From: Hydractinia symbiolongicarpus | Taxonomy: Eukaryota; Cnidaria; Hydrozoa; Anthoathecata; Hydractiniidae | NCBI RefSeq assembly: GCF_029227915.1 | Contig: NC_079876.1 | Location: 2,668,001-2,732,000 of the forward strand | Length of the DNA stretch: 64,000 nt | Direction: 5' to 3' | Shown here: positions 35,646-49,119 of the stretch, in pieces | Numbering within the stretch: position 1 is the stretch's first letter | Layout: the number at the start of each line of letters is the position of its first letter | Notes under the pieces: model-generated | Told to the model about the DNA's origin: nothing | The model's input: the letters and a program-made list of their open reading frames with translations, nothing else | The model's database searches: none | Position numbers and translations under genes: made by a program

Positions 35646-37549
35646 TCAAAAATGTTTTCATTTTTGATGAGACGCTTGATGAAAGAGGTTTAATCTGCGG
35701 CAAACGAAAACCCGCGATTTCCCGCAAATCCCGGGCTTGGCCCGTATAGTCGAATGTATACAAAGAAAGTACCCTGTGAGTAAGCTCATTTCCAGAACGA
35801 TTTTTTAAGTTATTTTTTACCACTAAAACGCATAAGACTTGTAGTTTTCAAAAATGTTTTCATTTCTGATGAGACGCTGAATAAAAGAAGTTTAATCGCC
35901 GGCAAACGAAAACCCGAGATTTCCCGTAAATCCCGGGCTTGGCCCGTATAGTCAAATGTATACAAAGATAGTACCTAGGGAGTAAACTCATTTCCCGAAC
36001 GATTTTTTAATTTATTTTTTCACCACTAAAACGCATGAGACTTTTAGTTTTCAAAAATGTTTTCATTTTTGATGAGACGCTGAATAAAAGAAGTTTAATC
36101 GCCGGCAAACGAAAACCCGAGATTTCCCGTAAATCCCGGACTCGGCCCGTATAGTCAAATGTATACAAAGATAGTACCCAGGGAGTAAACTCATTTCCCG
36201 AACGATTTTTTAATTTATTTTTTCACCACTAAAACGCATGAGACTTGTAGTTTTCAAAAATGTTTTCATTTTTGATGAGACGCTGAATAAAAGAAGTTTA
36301 ATCGCCGGCAAACGAAAACCTGCGATTTCCCGTAACTCCCGGACTCGGCCCGTATAGTGAAAAGTATACAAAGAAAGTACCCAGGGAGTAAACTAATTTC
36401 CCAAACGATTTTTTAAATTATTATTTCACCACTAAAGCCCATGAGACTTGTAGTTTTTAAAAATGTTTTCATTTTTGATGAGACGCTGAATAAAATAAGT
36501 TTAATCGCCGACAAACGAAATCCCGCGATTTCCCGAAAATCCCGGGCTTGGCCCGTATAGTCGAATGTATACAAAGATAGTACCCAGGGAGTAAACTCAT
36601 TTCCCGAACGATTTTTTAATTTATTTTTTCACCACTAAAACGCATGAGACTTGTAGTTTTCAAAAATGTTTTCATTTTTGATGAGACGCTGAATAAAAGA
36701 AGTTTAATCGCCGGCAAACGAAAACCTGCGATTTCCCGTAAATCCCGGGCTCGGCCTGTATAGTCAAAAGTATACAAAGAAAGTACCCAGGGAGTAAACT
36801 AATTTCCCAAACGATTTTTTAAATTTTTATTTCACCACTAAAGCCCATGAGACTTGTAGTTTTTAAAAATGTTTTCATTTTTGATGAGACGCTGAATAAA
36901 AGAAGTATAATCGCCGGCAAACGAAAACCCGCGATTTCCCGTAAATCCCGGACTCGGCCCGTATAGTCGAATGTATACAAAGGAAGTACCCAGGGAGTAA
37001 ACTCATTTCCCGAACGATTTTTTAAATTTTTTTTTCACCACTAAAACGCATGAGAGTTGTAGTTTTCAAAAATGTTTTCATTTTTGATGAGACGCTTAAT
37101 GAAAGAGGTTTAATGGCCGGCAAACGAAAACCCGCGATTTCCCGCAAATCTCGGGCTTGGCCCGTATAGTCCAATGTATACAAAGAAAGTACCCTGTGAG
37201 TAAACTCATTTCCAGAACGATTTTTTAAGTTATTTTTTTACCACTAAAACGCATAAGACTTGTAGTTTTTAAAAATGTTTTCATTTCTGATGAGACGCTG
37301 AATAAAAGAAGTTTAATCGCCGGCAAACGAAAACCGAGATTTCCCGTAAATCCCGGGCTTGGCCCGTATAGTCAAAAGTATACAAAGATAGTACCCAGGG
37401 AGTAAACTCATTTCCCGAACGATTTTTTAATTTATTTTTTCACCACTGAAACGCACGAGACTTGTAGTTTTCAAAAATGTTTTCATTTTTGATGAGACGC
37501 TGAATAAAAGAAGTTTAATCGCCGGCAAACAAAAACCTGCGATTTCCCG

Positions 37550-40444
37550 TAAATCCCGGACTCGGCCCGTATAGTCAAAAGTATATAAAGAAAGTACCCA
37601 GGGAGTAAACTAATTTCCCAAACGATTTTTTAAATTATTACTTCACCACTAAAGCCCATGAGACTTGTAGTTTTCAGAAATGTTTTCATTTTTGATGAGA
37701 CGCTTAATGAAAATGGTTTAATCGCCGGCAAACGAAAACCCGCGATTCCCCGTAAATCCCGGGCTTGGCCCGTTTAGTCGAAAGTATACAAAGAAAGTAC
37801 CCTGTGAGTAAACTCATTTCCAAAACGATTTTTTAAATTATTTTTTCACCACTAAAACGCATGAGACTTGTAGTTTTCAAAAATGTTTTTATTTTTGATG
37901 AGACGCTGAATGAAAGAAGTTTAATCGCCGGCAAACGAAATCCCGCGATTTCCCGTAAATCCCGGGCTTGGCCCGTATAGTCGAATGTATACAAAGGAAG
38001 TACCCAGGGAGTAAACTCATTTCCCGAACGATTTTTTAAATTTTTTTTTCACCACTAAAACGCATGAGACTTGTAGTTTTCAAAAATGTTTTCATTTTTG
38101 ATGAGTCGCTTAATGAAAGAGGTTTAATCGCCGGCAAACGAAAACCCGCGATTTCCCGCAAATCCCGGGCTTGGCCCGTATAGTCAAATGTATACAAAGA
38201 AAGTATCCTGTGAGTAAACTCATTTCCAGAACGATTTTTTAAGTTATTTTTTTACCACTAAAACGCATAAGACTTGTAGTTTTCAAAAATGTTTTCATTT
38301 CTGATGAGACGCTGAATAAAAGAAGTTTAATCGCCGGCAAACGAAAACCCGAGATTTCCCGTAAATCCCGGGCTTGGCCCGTATAGTCAAAAGTATACAA
38401 AGATAGTACCCAGGGAGTAAACTCATTTCCCGAACGATTTTTTAATTTATTTTTTCACCACTAAAGCCCATGAGACTTGTAGTTTTTAAAAATGTTTTCA
38501 TTTTTGATGAGACGCTAAATAAAAGAAGTTTAATCGCCGGCAAACGAAAACCCGCGATTTCCCGTAAATCCCGGACTCGGCCCGTATAGTCAAAAGTATA
38601 CAAAGAAAGTACCCAGGGAGTAAATTCATTTCCCGAACGATTTTTTAAGTTATTTTTTTACCACTAAAACGCATGAGACTTGTAGTTTTCAGAAATGTTT
38701 TCATTTTTGATAAGACGCTTAATGAAAGTAGTTTAATCGCCGGCAAACGAAAACCCGCGATTTCCCGTAAATCCCGGGCTTGGCCCGTATAGTCGAATGT
38801 ATACAAAGAAAGTACCCTGTGAGTAAAATCATTTCCAAAACGACTTTTTAAATTATTTTTTCACCACTAAAACGCATGAGACTTGTAGTTTTTAAAAATG
38901 TTTTCATTTTTGATGAGACGCTGAATAAAAGAAGTTTAATCGCCGGCAAACGAAAACCTGCGACTTCCCGTAAATCCCGGACTCGGCCCGTATAGTCAAA
39001 AGTATACAAAGAAAGTACCCAGGGAGTAAACTCATTTCCCGAACGAATTTTTAAATTATATTTTCGCCACTAAAACGCATGAGACTTGTAGTTTTCAAAA
39101 ATGTTTTCATTTTTGATGAGACGCTGAAGGAAAGAAGTTTAATCGCCGGCAAACGAAAACCTGCGATTTCCCGTAAATCCCGGACTCGGCCCGTATAGTC
39201 AAAAGTATACAAAGAAAGTACCCAGGATGTAAACTCATTTCCCGAACGATTTTTTAAATTATTATTTCACCACTAAAGCCCATGAGACTTGTAGTTTTTA
39301 AAAATGTTTTTATTTTTGATGAGACGCTGAATAAAAGAAGTTAAATCGCCGGCAAACGAAAACCTGCGATTTCCCGTAAATCCCGGACTCGGCCCGTATA
39401 ATCAAAAGTATACAAAGAAAGTACCCAGGGTGTAAACTCATTTTCCGAACGATTTTTTAAATTATTATTTCACCACTAAAGCCCATGAGACTTGTAGTTT
39501 TTAAAAATGTTTTTATTTTTGATGAGACGCTGAATAAAAGAAGTTTAATCGCCGGCGCACGAAAACCTGCGACTTCCCGTAAATCCTGAACTCGGCCCGT
39601 TTAGTCAAAAGTATACAAAGAAAGTACCCAGGGAGTAAACTCATTTCCCGAACGATTTTTTAAATTATATTTTCACCACTAAAACGCATGAGACTTGTAG
39701 TTTTCAAAAATGTTTTCATTTTTGATGAGACGCTGAAGGAAAGAAGTTTAATCGCCGGCAAACGAAAACCTGCGATTTCCCGTAAATCCCGGACTCGGCC
39801 CGTATAGTCAAAAGTATACAAAGAAAGTACCCAGGATGTAAACTCATTTCCCGAACGATTTTTTAAATTATTATTTCACCACTAAAGCCCATGAGACTTG
39901 TAGTTTTGAAAAATGTTTTCATTTTTGATGAGACGCTGAATAAAAGAAGTTTAATCGCCGGCAAACGAAAACCCGCGATTTCCCGCAAATCCCGGGCTTG
40001 GCCCGTATAGTCGAATGTATACAAAGAAAGTACCCTGTGAGTAAACTCATTTCCAGAACGATTTTTAAGTTATTTTTTTACCACTAAAACGCATAAGACT
40101 TGTAGTTTTCAAAAATGTTTTCATTTCTGATGAGACGCTGAATAAAAGAAGTTTAATCGCCGGCAAACGAAAACCGAGATTTCCCGTAAATCCCGGGCTT
40201 GGCCCGTATAGTCAAAAGTATACAAAGATAGTACCCAGGGAAGAAAACTAATTTCCCGAACGATTTTTTAATTTATTTTTTCACCACTAAAACGCATGAG
40301 ACTTGTAGTTTTCAAAAATGTTTTCATTTTTGATGAGACGCTGAATAAAAGAAGTTTAATCGCCGGCAAACGAAAACCTGCAATTTCCCGTAAATCCCGG
40401 ACTCGGCCCGTATAGTCAAAAGTATACAAAGAAAGTACCCAGGG
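37550..40444 (-). repeat. Higher-order repeat D, copy 1 (offset 3,855 bp)
   Basis: Markers repeat 3,855 bp downstream: GTATATAAAG at 37,581 and 41,436, TGAGTCGCTTAATG near 38,103 and 41,958, AAGTATCCTGTGAG at 38,201 and 42,056. 3,855 is 19 x 203 minus 2. Start and end are approximate (within about 50 bp) because monomers are similar. Confidence 0.85.
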
Positions 40445-41435
40445 TGTAAACTCATTTTCCGAACGATTTTTTAAATTATTATTTCACCACTAAAGCCCAT
40501 GAGACTTGTAGTTTTTAAAAATGTTTTTATTTTTGATGAGACGCTGAATAAAAGAAGTTTAATCGCCGGCGCACGAAAACCTGCGACTTCCCGTAAATCC
40601 TGAACTCGGCCCGTTTAGTCAAAAGTATACAAAGAAAGTACCCAGGGAGTAAACTCATTTCCCGAACGATTTTTTAAATTATATTTTCACCACTAAAACG
40701 CATGAGACTTGTAGTTTTCAAAAATGTTTTCATTTTTGATGAGACGCTGAAGGAAAGAAGTTTAATCGCCGGCAAACGAAAACCTGCGATTTCCCGTAAA
40801 TCCCGGACTCGGCCCGTATAGTCAAAAGTATACAAAGAAAGTACCCAGGATGTAAACTCATTTCCCGAACGATTTTTTAAATTATTATTTCACCACTAAA
40901 GCCCATGAGACTTGTAGTTTTGAAAAATGTTTTCATTTTTGATGAGACGCTGAATAAAAGAAGTTTAATCGCCGGCAAACGAAAACCCGCGATTTCCCGC
41001 AAATCCCGGGCTTGGCCCGTATAGTCGAATGTATACAAAGAAAGTACCCTGTGAGTAAACTCATTTCCAGAACGATTTTTAAGTTATTTTTTTACCACTA
41101 AAACGCATAAGACTTGTAGTTTTCAAAAATGTTTTCATTTCTGATGAGACGCTGAATAAAAGAAGTTTAATCGCCGGCAAACGAAAACCGAGATTTCCCG
41201 TAAATCCCGGGCTTGGCCCGTATAGTCAAAAGTATACAAAGATAGTACCCAGGGAAGAAAACTAATTTCCCGAACGATTTTTTAATTTATTTTTTCACCA
41301 CTAAAACGCATGAGACTTGTAGTTTTCAAAAATGTTTTCATTTTTGATGAGACGCTGAATAAAAGAAGTTTAATCGCCGGCAAACGAAAACCTGCAATTT
41401 CCCGTAAATCCCGGACTCGGCCCGTATAGTCAAAA
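39431..41435 (-). repeat. 1,014-bp five-monomer tandem duplication inside HOR D
   Basis: Unit 39,431-40,444 is followed directly by a nearly identical unit 40,445 to about 41,435. Markers are CGCCGGCGCACG, AAATCCTGAACTCGG and AGGGAAGAAAACTAATTTCC. A third instance lies at 43,286-44,299 within HOR D copy 2. 1,014 is 5 x 203 minus 1, from one lost T in the CAGAACGATTTTTAAG monomer. Confidence 0.87.
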
Positions 41436-44299
41436 GTATATAAAGAAAGTACCCAGGGAGTAAACTAATTTCCCAAACGATTTTTTAAATTATTACTTCA
41501 CCACTAAAGCCCATGAGACTTGTAGTTTTCAGAAATGTTTTCATTTTTGATGAGACGCTTAATGAAAATGGTTTAATCGCCGGCAAACGAAAACCCGCGA
41601 TTCCCCGTAAATCCCGGGCTTGGCCCGTTTAGTCGAAAGTATACAAAGAAAGTACCCTGTGAGTAAACCCATTTCCAAAACGATTTTTTAAATTATTTTT
41701 TCACCACTAAAACGCATGAGACTTGTAGTTTTCAAAAATGTTTTTATTTTTGATGAGACGCTGAATGAAAGAAGTTTAATCGCCGGCAAACGAAATCCCG
41801 CGATTTCCCGTAAATCCCGGGCTTGGCCCGTATAGTCGAATGTATACAAAGGAAGTACCCAGGGAGTAAACTCATTTCCCGAACGATTTTTTAAATTTTT
41901 TTTTCACCACTAAAACGCATGAGACTTGTAGTTTTCAAAAATGTTTTCATTTTTGATGAGTCGCTTAATGAAAGAGGTTTAATCGCCGGCAAACGAAAAC
42001 CCGCGATTTCCCGCAAATCCCGGGCTTGGCCCGTATAGTCAAATGTATACAAAGAAAGTATCCTGTGAGTAAACTCATTTCCAGAACGATTTTTTAAGTT
42101 ATTTTTTTACCACTAAAACGCATAAGACTTGTAGTTTTCAAAAATGTTTTCATTTCTGATGAGACGCTGAATAAAAGAAGTTTAATCGCCGGCAAACGAA
42201 AACCCGAGATTTCCCGTAAATCCCGGGCTTGGCCCGTATAGTCAAAAGTATACAAAGATAGTACCCAGGGAGTAAACTCATTTCCCGAACGATTTTTTAA
42301 TTTATTTTTTCACCACTAAAGCCCATGAGACTTGTAGTTTTTAAAAATGTTTTCATTTTTGATGAGACGCTAAATAAAAGAAGTTTAATCGCCGGCAAAC
42401 GAAAACCCGCGATTTCCCGTAAATCCCGGACTCGGCCCGTATAGTCAAAAGTATACAAAGAAAGTACCCAGGGAGTAAATTCATTTCCCGAACGATTTTT
42501 TAAGTTATTTTTTTACCACTAAAACGCATGAGACTTGTAGTTTTCAGAAATGTTTTCATTTTTGATAAGACGCTTAATGAAAGTAGTTTAATCGCCGGCA
42601 AACGAAAACCCGCGATTTCCCGTAAATCCCGGGCTTGGCCCGTATAGTCGAATGTATACAAAGAAAGTACCCTGTGAGTAAAATCATTTCCAAAACGACT
42701 TTTTAAATTATTTTTTCACCACTAAAACGCATGAGACTTGTAGTTTTTAAAAATGTTTTCATTTTTGATGAGACGCTGAATAAAAGAAGTTTAATCGCCG
42801 GCAAACGAAAACCTGCGACTTCCCGTAAATCCCGGACTCGGCCCGTATAGTCAAAAGTATACAAAGAAAGTACCCAGGGAGTAAACTCATTTCCCGAACG
42901 AATTTTTAAATTATATTTTCGCCACTAAAACGCATGAGACTTGTAGTTTTCAAAAATGTTTTCATTTTTGATGAGACGCTGAAGGAAAGAAGTTTAATCG
43001 CCGGCAAACGAAAACCTGCGATTTCCCGTAAATCCCGGACTCGGCCCGTATAGTCAAAAGTATACAAAGAAAGTACCCAGGATGTAAACTCATTTCCCGA
43101 ACGATTTTTTAAATTATTATTTCACCACTAAAGCCCATGAGACTTGTAGTTTTTAAAAATGTTTTTATTTTTGATGAGACGCTGAATAAAAGAAGTTAAA
43201 TCGCCGGCAAACGAAAACCTGCGATTTCCCGTAAATCCCGGACTCGGCCCGTATAATCAAAAGTATACAAAGAAAGTACCCAGGGTGTAAACTCATTTTC
43301 CGAACGATTTTTTAAATTATTATTTCACCACTAAAGCCCATGAGACTTGTAGTTTTTAAAAATGTTTTTATTTTTGATGAGACGCTGAATAAAAGAAGTT
43401 TAATCGCCGGCGCACGAAAACCTGCGACTTCCCGTAAATCCTGAACTCGGCCCGTTTAGTCAAAAGTATACAAAGAAAGTACCCAGGGAGTAAACTCATT
43501 TCCCGAACGATTTTTTAAATTATATTTTCACCACTAAAACGCATGAGACTTGTAGTTTTCAAAAATGTTTTCATTTTTGATGAGACGCTGAAGGAAAGAA
43601 GTTTAATCGCCGGCAAACGAAAACCTGCGATTTCCCGTAAATCCCGGACTCGGCCCGTATAGTCAAAAGTATACAAAGAAAGTACCCAGGATGTAAACTC
43701 ATTTCCCGAACGATTTTTTAAATTATTATTTCACCACTAAAGCCCATGAGACTTGTAGTTTTGAAAAATGTTTTCATTTTTGATGAGACGCTGAATAAAA
43801 GAAGTTTAATCGCCGGCAAACGAAAACCCGCGATTTCCCGCAAATCCCGGGCTTGGCCCGTATAGTCGAATGTATACAAAGAAAGTACCCTGTGAGTAAA
43901 CTCATTTCCAGAACGATTTTTAAGTTATTTTTTTACCACTAAAACGCATAAGACTTGTAGTTTTCAAAAATGTTTTCATTTCTGATGAGACGCTGAATAA
44001 AAGAAGTTTAATCGCCGGCAAACGAAAACCGAGATTTCCCGTAAATCCCGGGCTTGGCCCGTATAGTCAAAAGTATACAAAGATAGTACCCAGGGAAGAA
44101 AACTAATTTCCCGAACGATTTTTTAATTTATTTTTTCACCACTAAAACGCATGAGACTTGTAGTTTTCAAAAATGTTTTCATTTTTGATGAGACGCTGAA
44201 TAAAAGAAGTTTAATCGCCGGCAAACGAAAACCTGCAATTTCCCGTAAATCCCGGACTCGGCCCGTATAGTCAAAAGTATACAAAGAAAGTACCCAGGG
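41405..44299 (-). repeat. Higher-order repeat D, copy 2
   Basis: Follows copy 1 at 3,855 bp and diverges near 44,300, where AGGGAGTAAACTAATTTCCC replaces AGGGTGTAAACTCATTTTCC. Few substitutions are seen between copies, for example GTAAACTC against GTAAACCC near 41,665. Confidence 0.85.
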
Positions 44300-47200
44300 A
44301 GTAAACTAATTTCCCAAACGATTTTTTAAATTGTTATTTCACCACTAAAGCCCATGAGACTTGTAGTTTTTAAAAATGTTTTCATTTTTGATAAGACGCT
44401 GAATAAAAGAAGTTTAATCGCCGGCAAACAAAAACCTGCGATTTCCCGTAAATCCCGGACTCGGCCCGTATAGTCAAAAGTATACAAAGAAAATACCCAG
44501 GAAGTAAACTCATTTTCCGAACGATTTTTTAAATTATTTTTTCACCACTAAAACGCATGAGACTTGTAGTTTTCAGAAATGTTTTCATTTTTGATGAGAC
44601 GCTAAATGAAAGTGGTTTAATCGTCGGCAAACGAAAACCCGCGATTTCCCGTAAATCCCGGGCTTGGGCCGTATAGTCGAATGTATACAAAGAAAGTACC
44701 CTGTTAGTAAACTCATTTCCAAAACGATTTTTTAAATTATTTTTTCACCACTAAAACGCATGCGACTTGTAGTTTTCAAAAATGTTTTTATTTTTGATGA
44801 GACGCTGAATGAAAGAAGTTTAATCGCCGGCAAACGAAATTCCGCGATTTCCCGTAAATCCCGAGCTTGGCCCGTATAGTCGAATGTATACAAAGGAAGT
44901 ACCGAGGGAGTAAACTCATTTCCCGAACGATTTATTAAATTTTTTTTTCACCACTAAAACGCATGAGACTTGTAGTTTTCAAAAATGTTTTCATTTTTGA
45001 TGAGTCGCTTAATGAAAGAGGTTTAATCGCCGGCAAACGAAAACCCGCGATTTCCCGCAAATCCCGGGCTTGGCCCGTATAGTCGAATGTATACAAAGAA
45101 AGTACCCTGTGAGTAAACGCATTTCCAGAACGATTTTTTAAGTTATTTTTTTACCACTAAAACGCATAAGACTTTTAGTTTTCAAAAATGTTTTCATTTT
45201 TGATGGGACGCTGAATAAAAGAAGTTTAATCGCCGGCAAACGAAAACCCGAGATTTCCCGTAAATCCCGGACTCGGCCCGTATAGTCAAAAGTATACAAA
45301 GAAAGTACCCAGGATGTAAACTAATTTCCCGAACGATTTTTTAAATTATTATTTCACCACTAAAGCCCATGAGACTTGTAGTTTTTAAAAATGTTTTCAT
45401 GTTTGATGAGACGCTGAATAAAAGAAGTTTAATCACCGGCAAACGAAAACCCGCGATTTCCCGCAAATCCCGGGCTTGGCCCGTATAGTCGAATGTATAC
45501 AAAGAAAGTACCCTGTGAGTAAACTCATTTACAGAACGATTTTTTAAGTTATTTTTTTACCACTAAAACGCATAAGACTTGTAGTTTTCAAAAATGTTTT
45601 CATTTCTGATGAGACACTGAATAAAAGAAGTTTAATCGCCGGCAAACGAAAACCTGCGATTTCCCGTAAATCCCGGACTCGGCCCGTATAGTCAAAAGTA
45701 TACAAAGAAAGTACCCAGGATGTAAACTCATTTGCCGAACGATTTTTTAAATTATTATTTCACCACTAAAGCCCATGAGACTTGTAGTTTTTAAAAATGT
45801 TTTCATGTTTGATGAGACGCTGAATAAAAGAAGTTTAATCGCCGGGAAACAAAAACCTGCGATTTCCCGTAAATCCCGGACTCGGCCCGTATAGTCAAAA
45901 GTATACAAAGAAAGTACCCAGGGAGTAAACTCATTTCCCGAACGATTTTTTAATTTATATTTTCACCACTAAAACGCATGAGACTTGTAGTTTTCAAAAA
46001 TGTTTTCATTTTTGATGAGACGCTGAATGAAAGAAGTTTAATCGCCGGCAAACGAAAACCTGCGATTTCCCGTAAATCCCGGACTCGGCCCGTATAGTCA
46101 AAAGTATACAAAGAAAGTACCCAGGGAGTAAACTCATTCCCCGAACGATTTTTTAATTTATATTTTCACCACTAAAACGCATGAGACTTGTAGTTTTCAA
46201 AAATGTTTTCATTTTTGATGAGACGCTGAATGAAAGAAGTTTAATCGCCGGCAAACGAAAACCTGCGATTTCCCGTAAATCCCGGACTCGGCCCGTATAG
46301 TCAAAAGTATACAAAGAAAGTACCCAGGATGTAAACTCATTTCCCGAACGATTTTTTAAATTATTATTTCACCACTAAAGCCCATGAGACTTGTAGTTTT
46401 TAAAAATGTTTTCATGTTTGATGAGACGCTGAATAAAAGAAGTTTAATCGCCGGCAAACGAAAACCCGCGATTTCCCGCAAATCCCGGGCTTGGCCCGTA
46501 TAGTCGAATGTATACAAAGAAAGTACCCTGTGAGTAAACTCATTTCCAGAACGATTTTTTAAGTTATTTTTTTACCACTAAAACGCATAAGACTTGTAGT
46601 TTTCAAAAATGTTTTCACTTCTGATGAGACGCTGAATAAAAGAAGTTTAATCGCCGGCAAACGAAAACCGAGATTTCCCGTAAATCCCGGGCTTGGCCCG
46701 TATAGTCAAAAGTATACAAAGATAGTACCCAGGGAAGAAAACTAATTTCCCGAACGATTTTTTAATTTATTTTTTCACCACTAAAACGCATGAGACTTGT
46801 AGTTTTCAAAAATGTTTTCATTTTTGATGAGACGCTGAATAAAAGAAGTTTAATCGCCGCAAACGAAAACCTGCAATTTCCCGTAAATCCCGGACTCGGC
46901 CCGTATAGTCAAAAGTATACAAAGAAAGTACCCAGGGAGTAAACTAATTTCCCAAACGATTTTTTAAATTGTTATTTCACCACTAAAGCCCATGAGACTT
47001 GTAGTTTTTAAAAATGTTTTCATTTTTGATAAGACGCTGAATAAAAGAAGTTTAATCGCCGGCAAACGAAAACCTGCGATTTCCCGTAAATCCCGGACTC
47101 GGCCCGTATAGTCAAAAGTATACAAAGAAAGTACCCAGGAAGTAAACTCATTTTCCGAACGATTTTTTAAATTATTTTTTCACCACTAAAACGCATGAGA

Positions 47201-47890
47201 CTTGTAGTTTTCAGAAATGTTTTCATTTTTGATGAGACGCTTAATGAAAGTGGTTTAATCGTCGGCAAACGAAAACCCGCGATTTCCCGTAAATCCCGGG
47301 CTTGGCCCGTATAGTCGAATGTATACAAAGAAAGTACCCTGTGAGTAAACTCATTTCCCAAACGATTTTTTAAATTATTTTTTCACCACTAAAACGCATG
47401 CGACTTGTAGTTTTCAAAAATGTTTTTATTTTTGATGAGACGCTGAATGAAAGAAGTTTAATCGCCGGCAAACGAAATTCCGCGATTTCCCGTAAATCCC
47501 GAGCTTGGCCCGTATAGTCGAATGTATACAAAGGAAGTACCGAGGGAGTAAACTCATTTTCCGAACGATTTTTTAAATTTTTTTTTCACCACTAAAACGC
47601 ATGAGACTTGTAGTTTTCAAAAATGTTTTCATTTTTGATGAGTCGCTTAATGAAAGAGGTTTAATCGCCGGCAAACGAAAACCCGCGATTTCCCGCAAAT
47701 CCCGGGCTTGGCCCGTATAGTCGAATGTATACAAAGAAAGTACCCTGTGAGTAAACTCATTTCCAGAACGATTTTTTAAGTTATTTTTTTACCACTAAAA
47801 CGCATAAGACTTGTAGTTTTCAAAAATGTTTTCATTTTTGATGGGACGCTGAATAAAAGAAGTTTAATCGCCGGCAAACGAAAACCCGAG
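43800..47890 (-). repeat. Repeat pair at 2,638-bp offset (13 monomers)
   Basis: About 43,800-45,250 reappears at about 46,438-47,890. Markers are TTGTTATTTCACC at 44,331 and 46,969, and TCGTCGG at 44,621 and 47,259. A second overlapping relation at 2,435 bp links TTTACAGAACG near 45,528 and 47,963, so the region has been duplicated more than once in different registers. Confidence 0.78.
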
Positions 47891-49119
47891 ATTTCCCGCA
47901 AATCCCGGGCTTGGCCCGTATAGTCGAATGTATACAAAGAAAGTACCCTGTGAGTAAACTCATTTACAGAACGATTTTTTAAGTTATTTTTTTACCACTA
48001 AAACGCATAAGACTTGTAGTTTTCAAAAATGTTTTCATTTCTGATGAGACACTGAATAAAAGAAGTTTAATCGCCGGCAAACGAAAACCTGCGATTTCCC
48101 GTAAATCCCGGACTTGGCCCGTATAGTCAAAAGTATACAAAGAAAGTACCTAGGATGTAAACTCATTTGCCGAACGATTTTTTAAATTATTATTTCACCA
48201 CTAAAGCCCATGAGACTTGTAGTTTTTAAAAATGTTTTCATGTTTGATGAGACGCTGAATAAAAGAAGTTTAATCGCCGGCAAACGAAAACCTGCGATTT
48301 CCCGTAAATCCCGGACTCGGCCAGTATAGTCAAAAGTATACAAAGAAAGTACCCAGGGAGTAAACTCATTTCCCGAACGATTTTTTAATTTATATTTTCA
48401 CCACTAAAACGCATGAGACTTGTAGTTTTCAAAAATGTTTTCATTTTTGATGAGACGCTGAATGAAAGAAGTTTAATCGCCGGCAAACGAAAACCTGCGA
48501 TTTCCCGTAAATCCCGGACTCGGCCCGTATAGTCAAAAGTATACAAAGAAAGTACCCAGGGAGTAAACTCATTTCCCGAACGATTTTTTAATTTATATTT
48601 TCACCACTAAAACGCATGAGACTTGTAGTTTTCAAAAATGTTTTCATTTTTGATGAGACGCTGAATGAAAGAAGTTTAATCGCCGGCAAACGAAAACCTG
48701 CGATTTCCCGTAAATCCCGGACTCGGCCCGTATAGTCAAAAGTATACAAAGAAAGTACCCAGGATGTAAACTCATTTCCCGAACGATTTTTTAAATTATT
48801 ATTTCACCACTAAAGCCCATGAGACTTGTAGTTTTTAAAAATGTTTTCATGTTTGATGAGACGCTGAATAAAAGAAGTTTAATCGCCGGCAAACGAAAAC
48901 CCGCGATTTCCCGCAAATCCCGGGCTTGGCCCGTATAGTCGAATGTATACAAAGAAAGTACCCTGTGAGTAAACTCATTTCCAGAACGATTTTTTAAGTT
49001 ATTTTTTTACCACTAAAACGCATAAGACTTGTAGTTTTCAAAAATGTTTTCATTTCTGATGAGACGCTGAATAAAAGAAGTTTAATCGCCGGCAAACGAA
49101 AACCGAGATTTCCCGTAAA

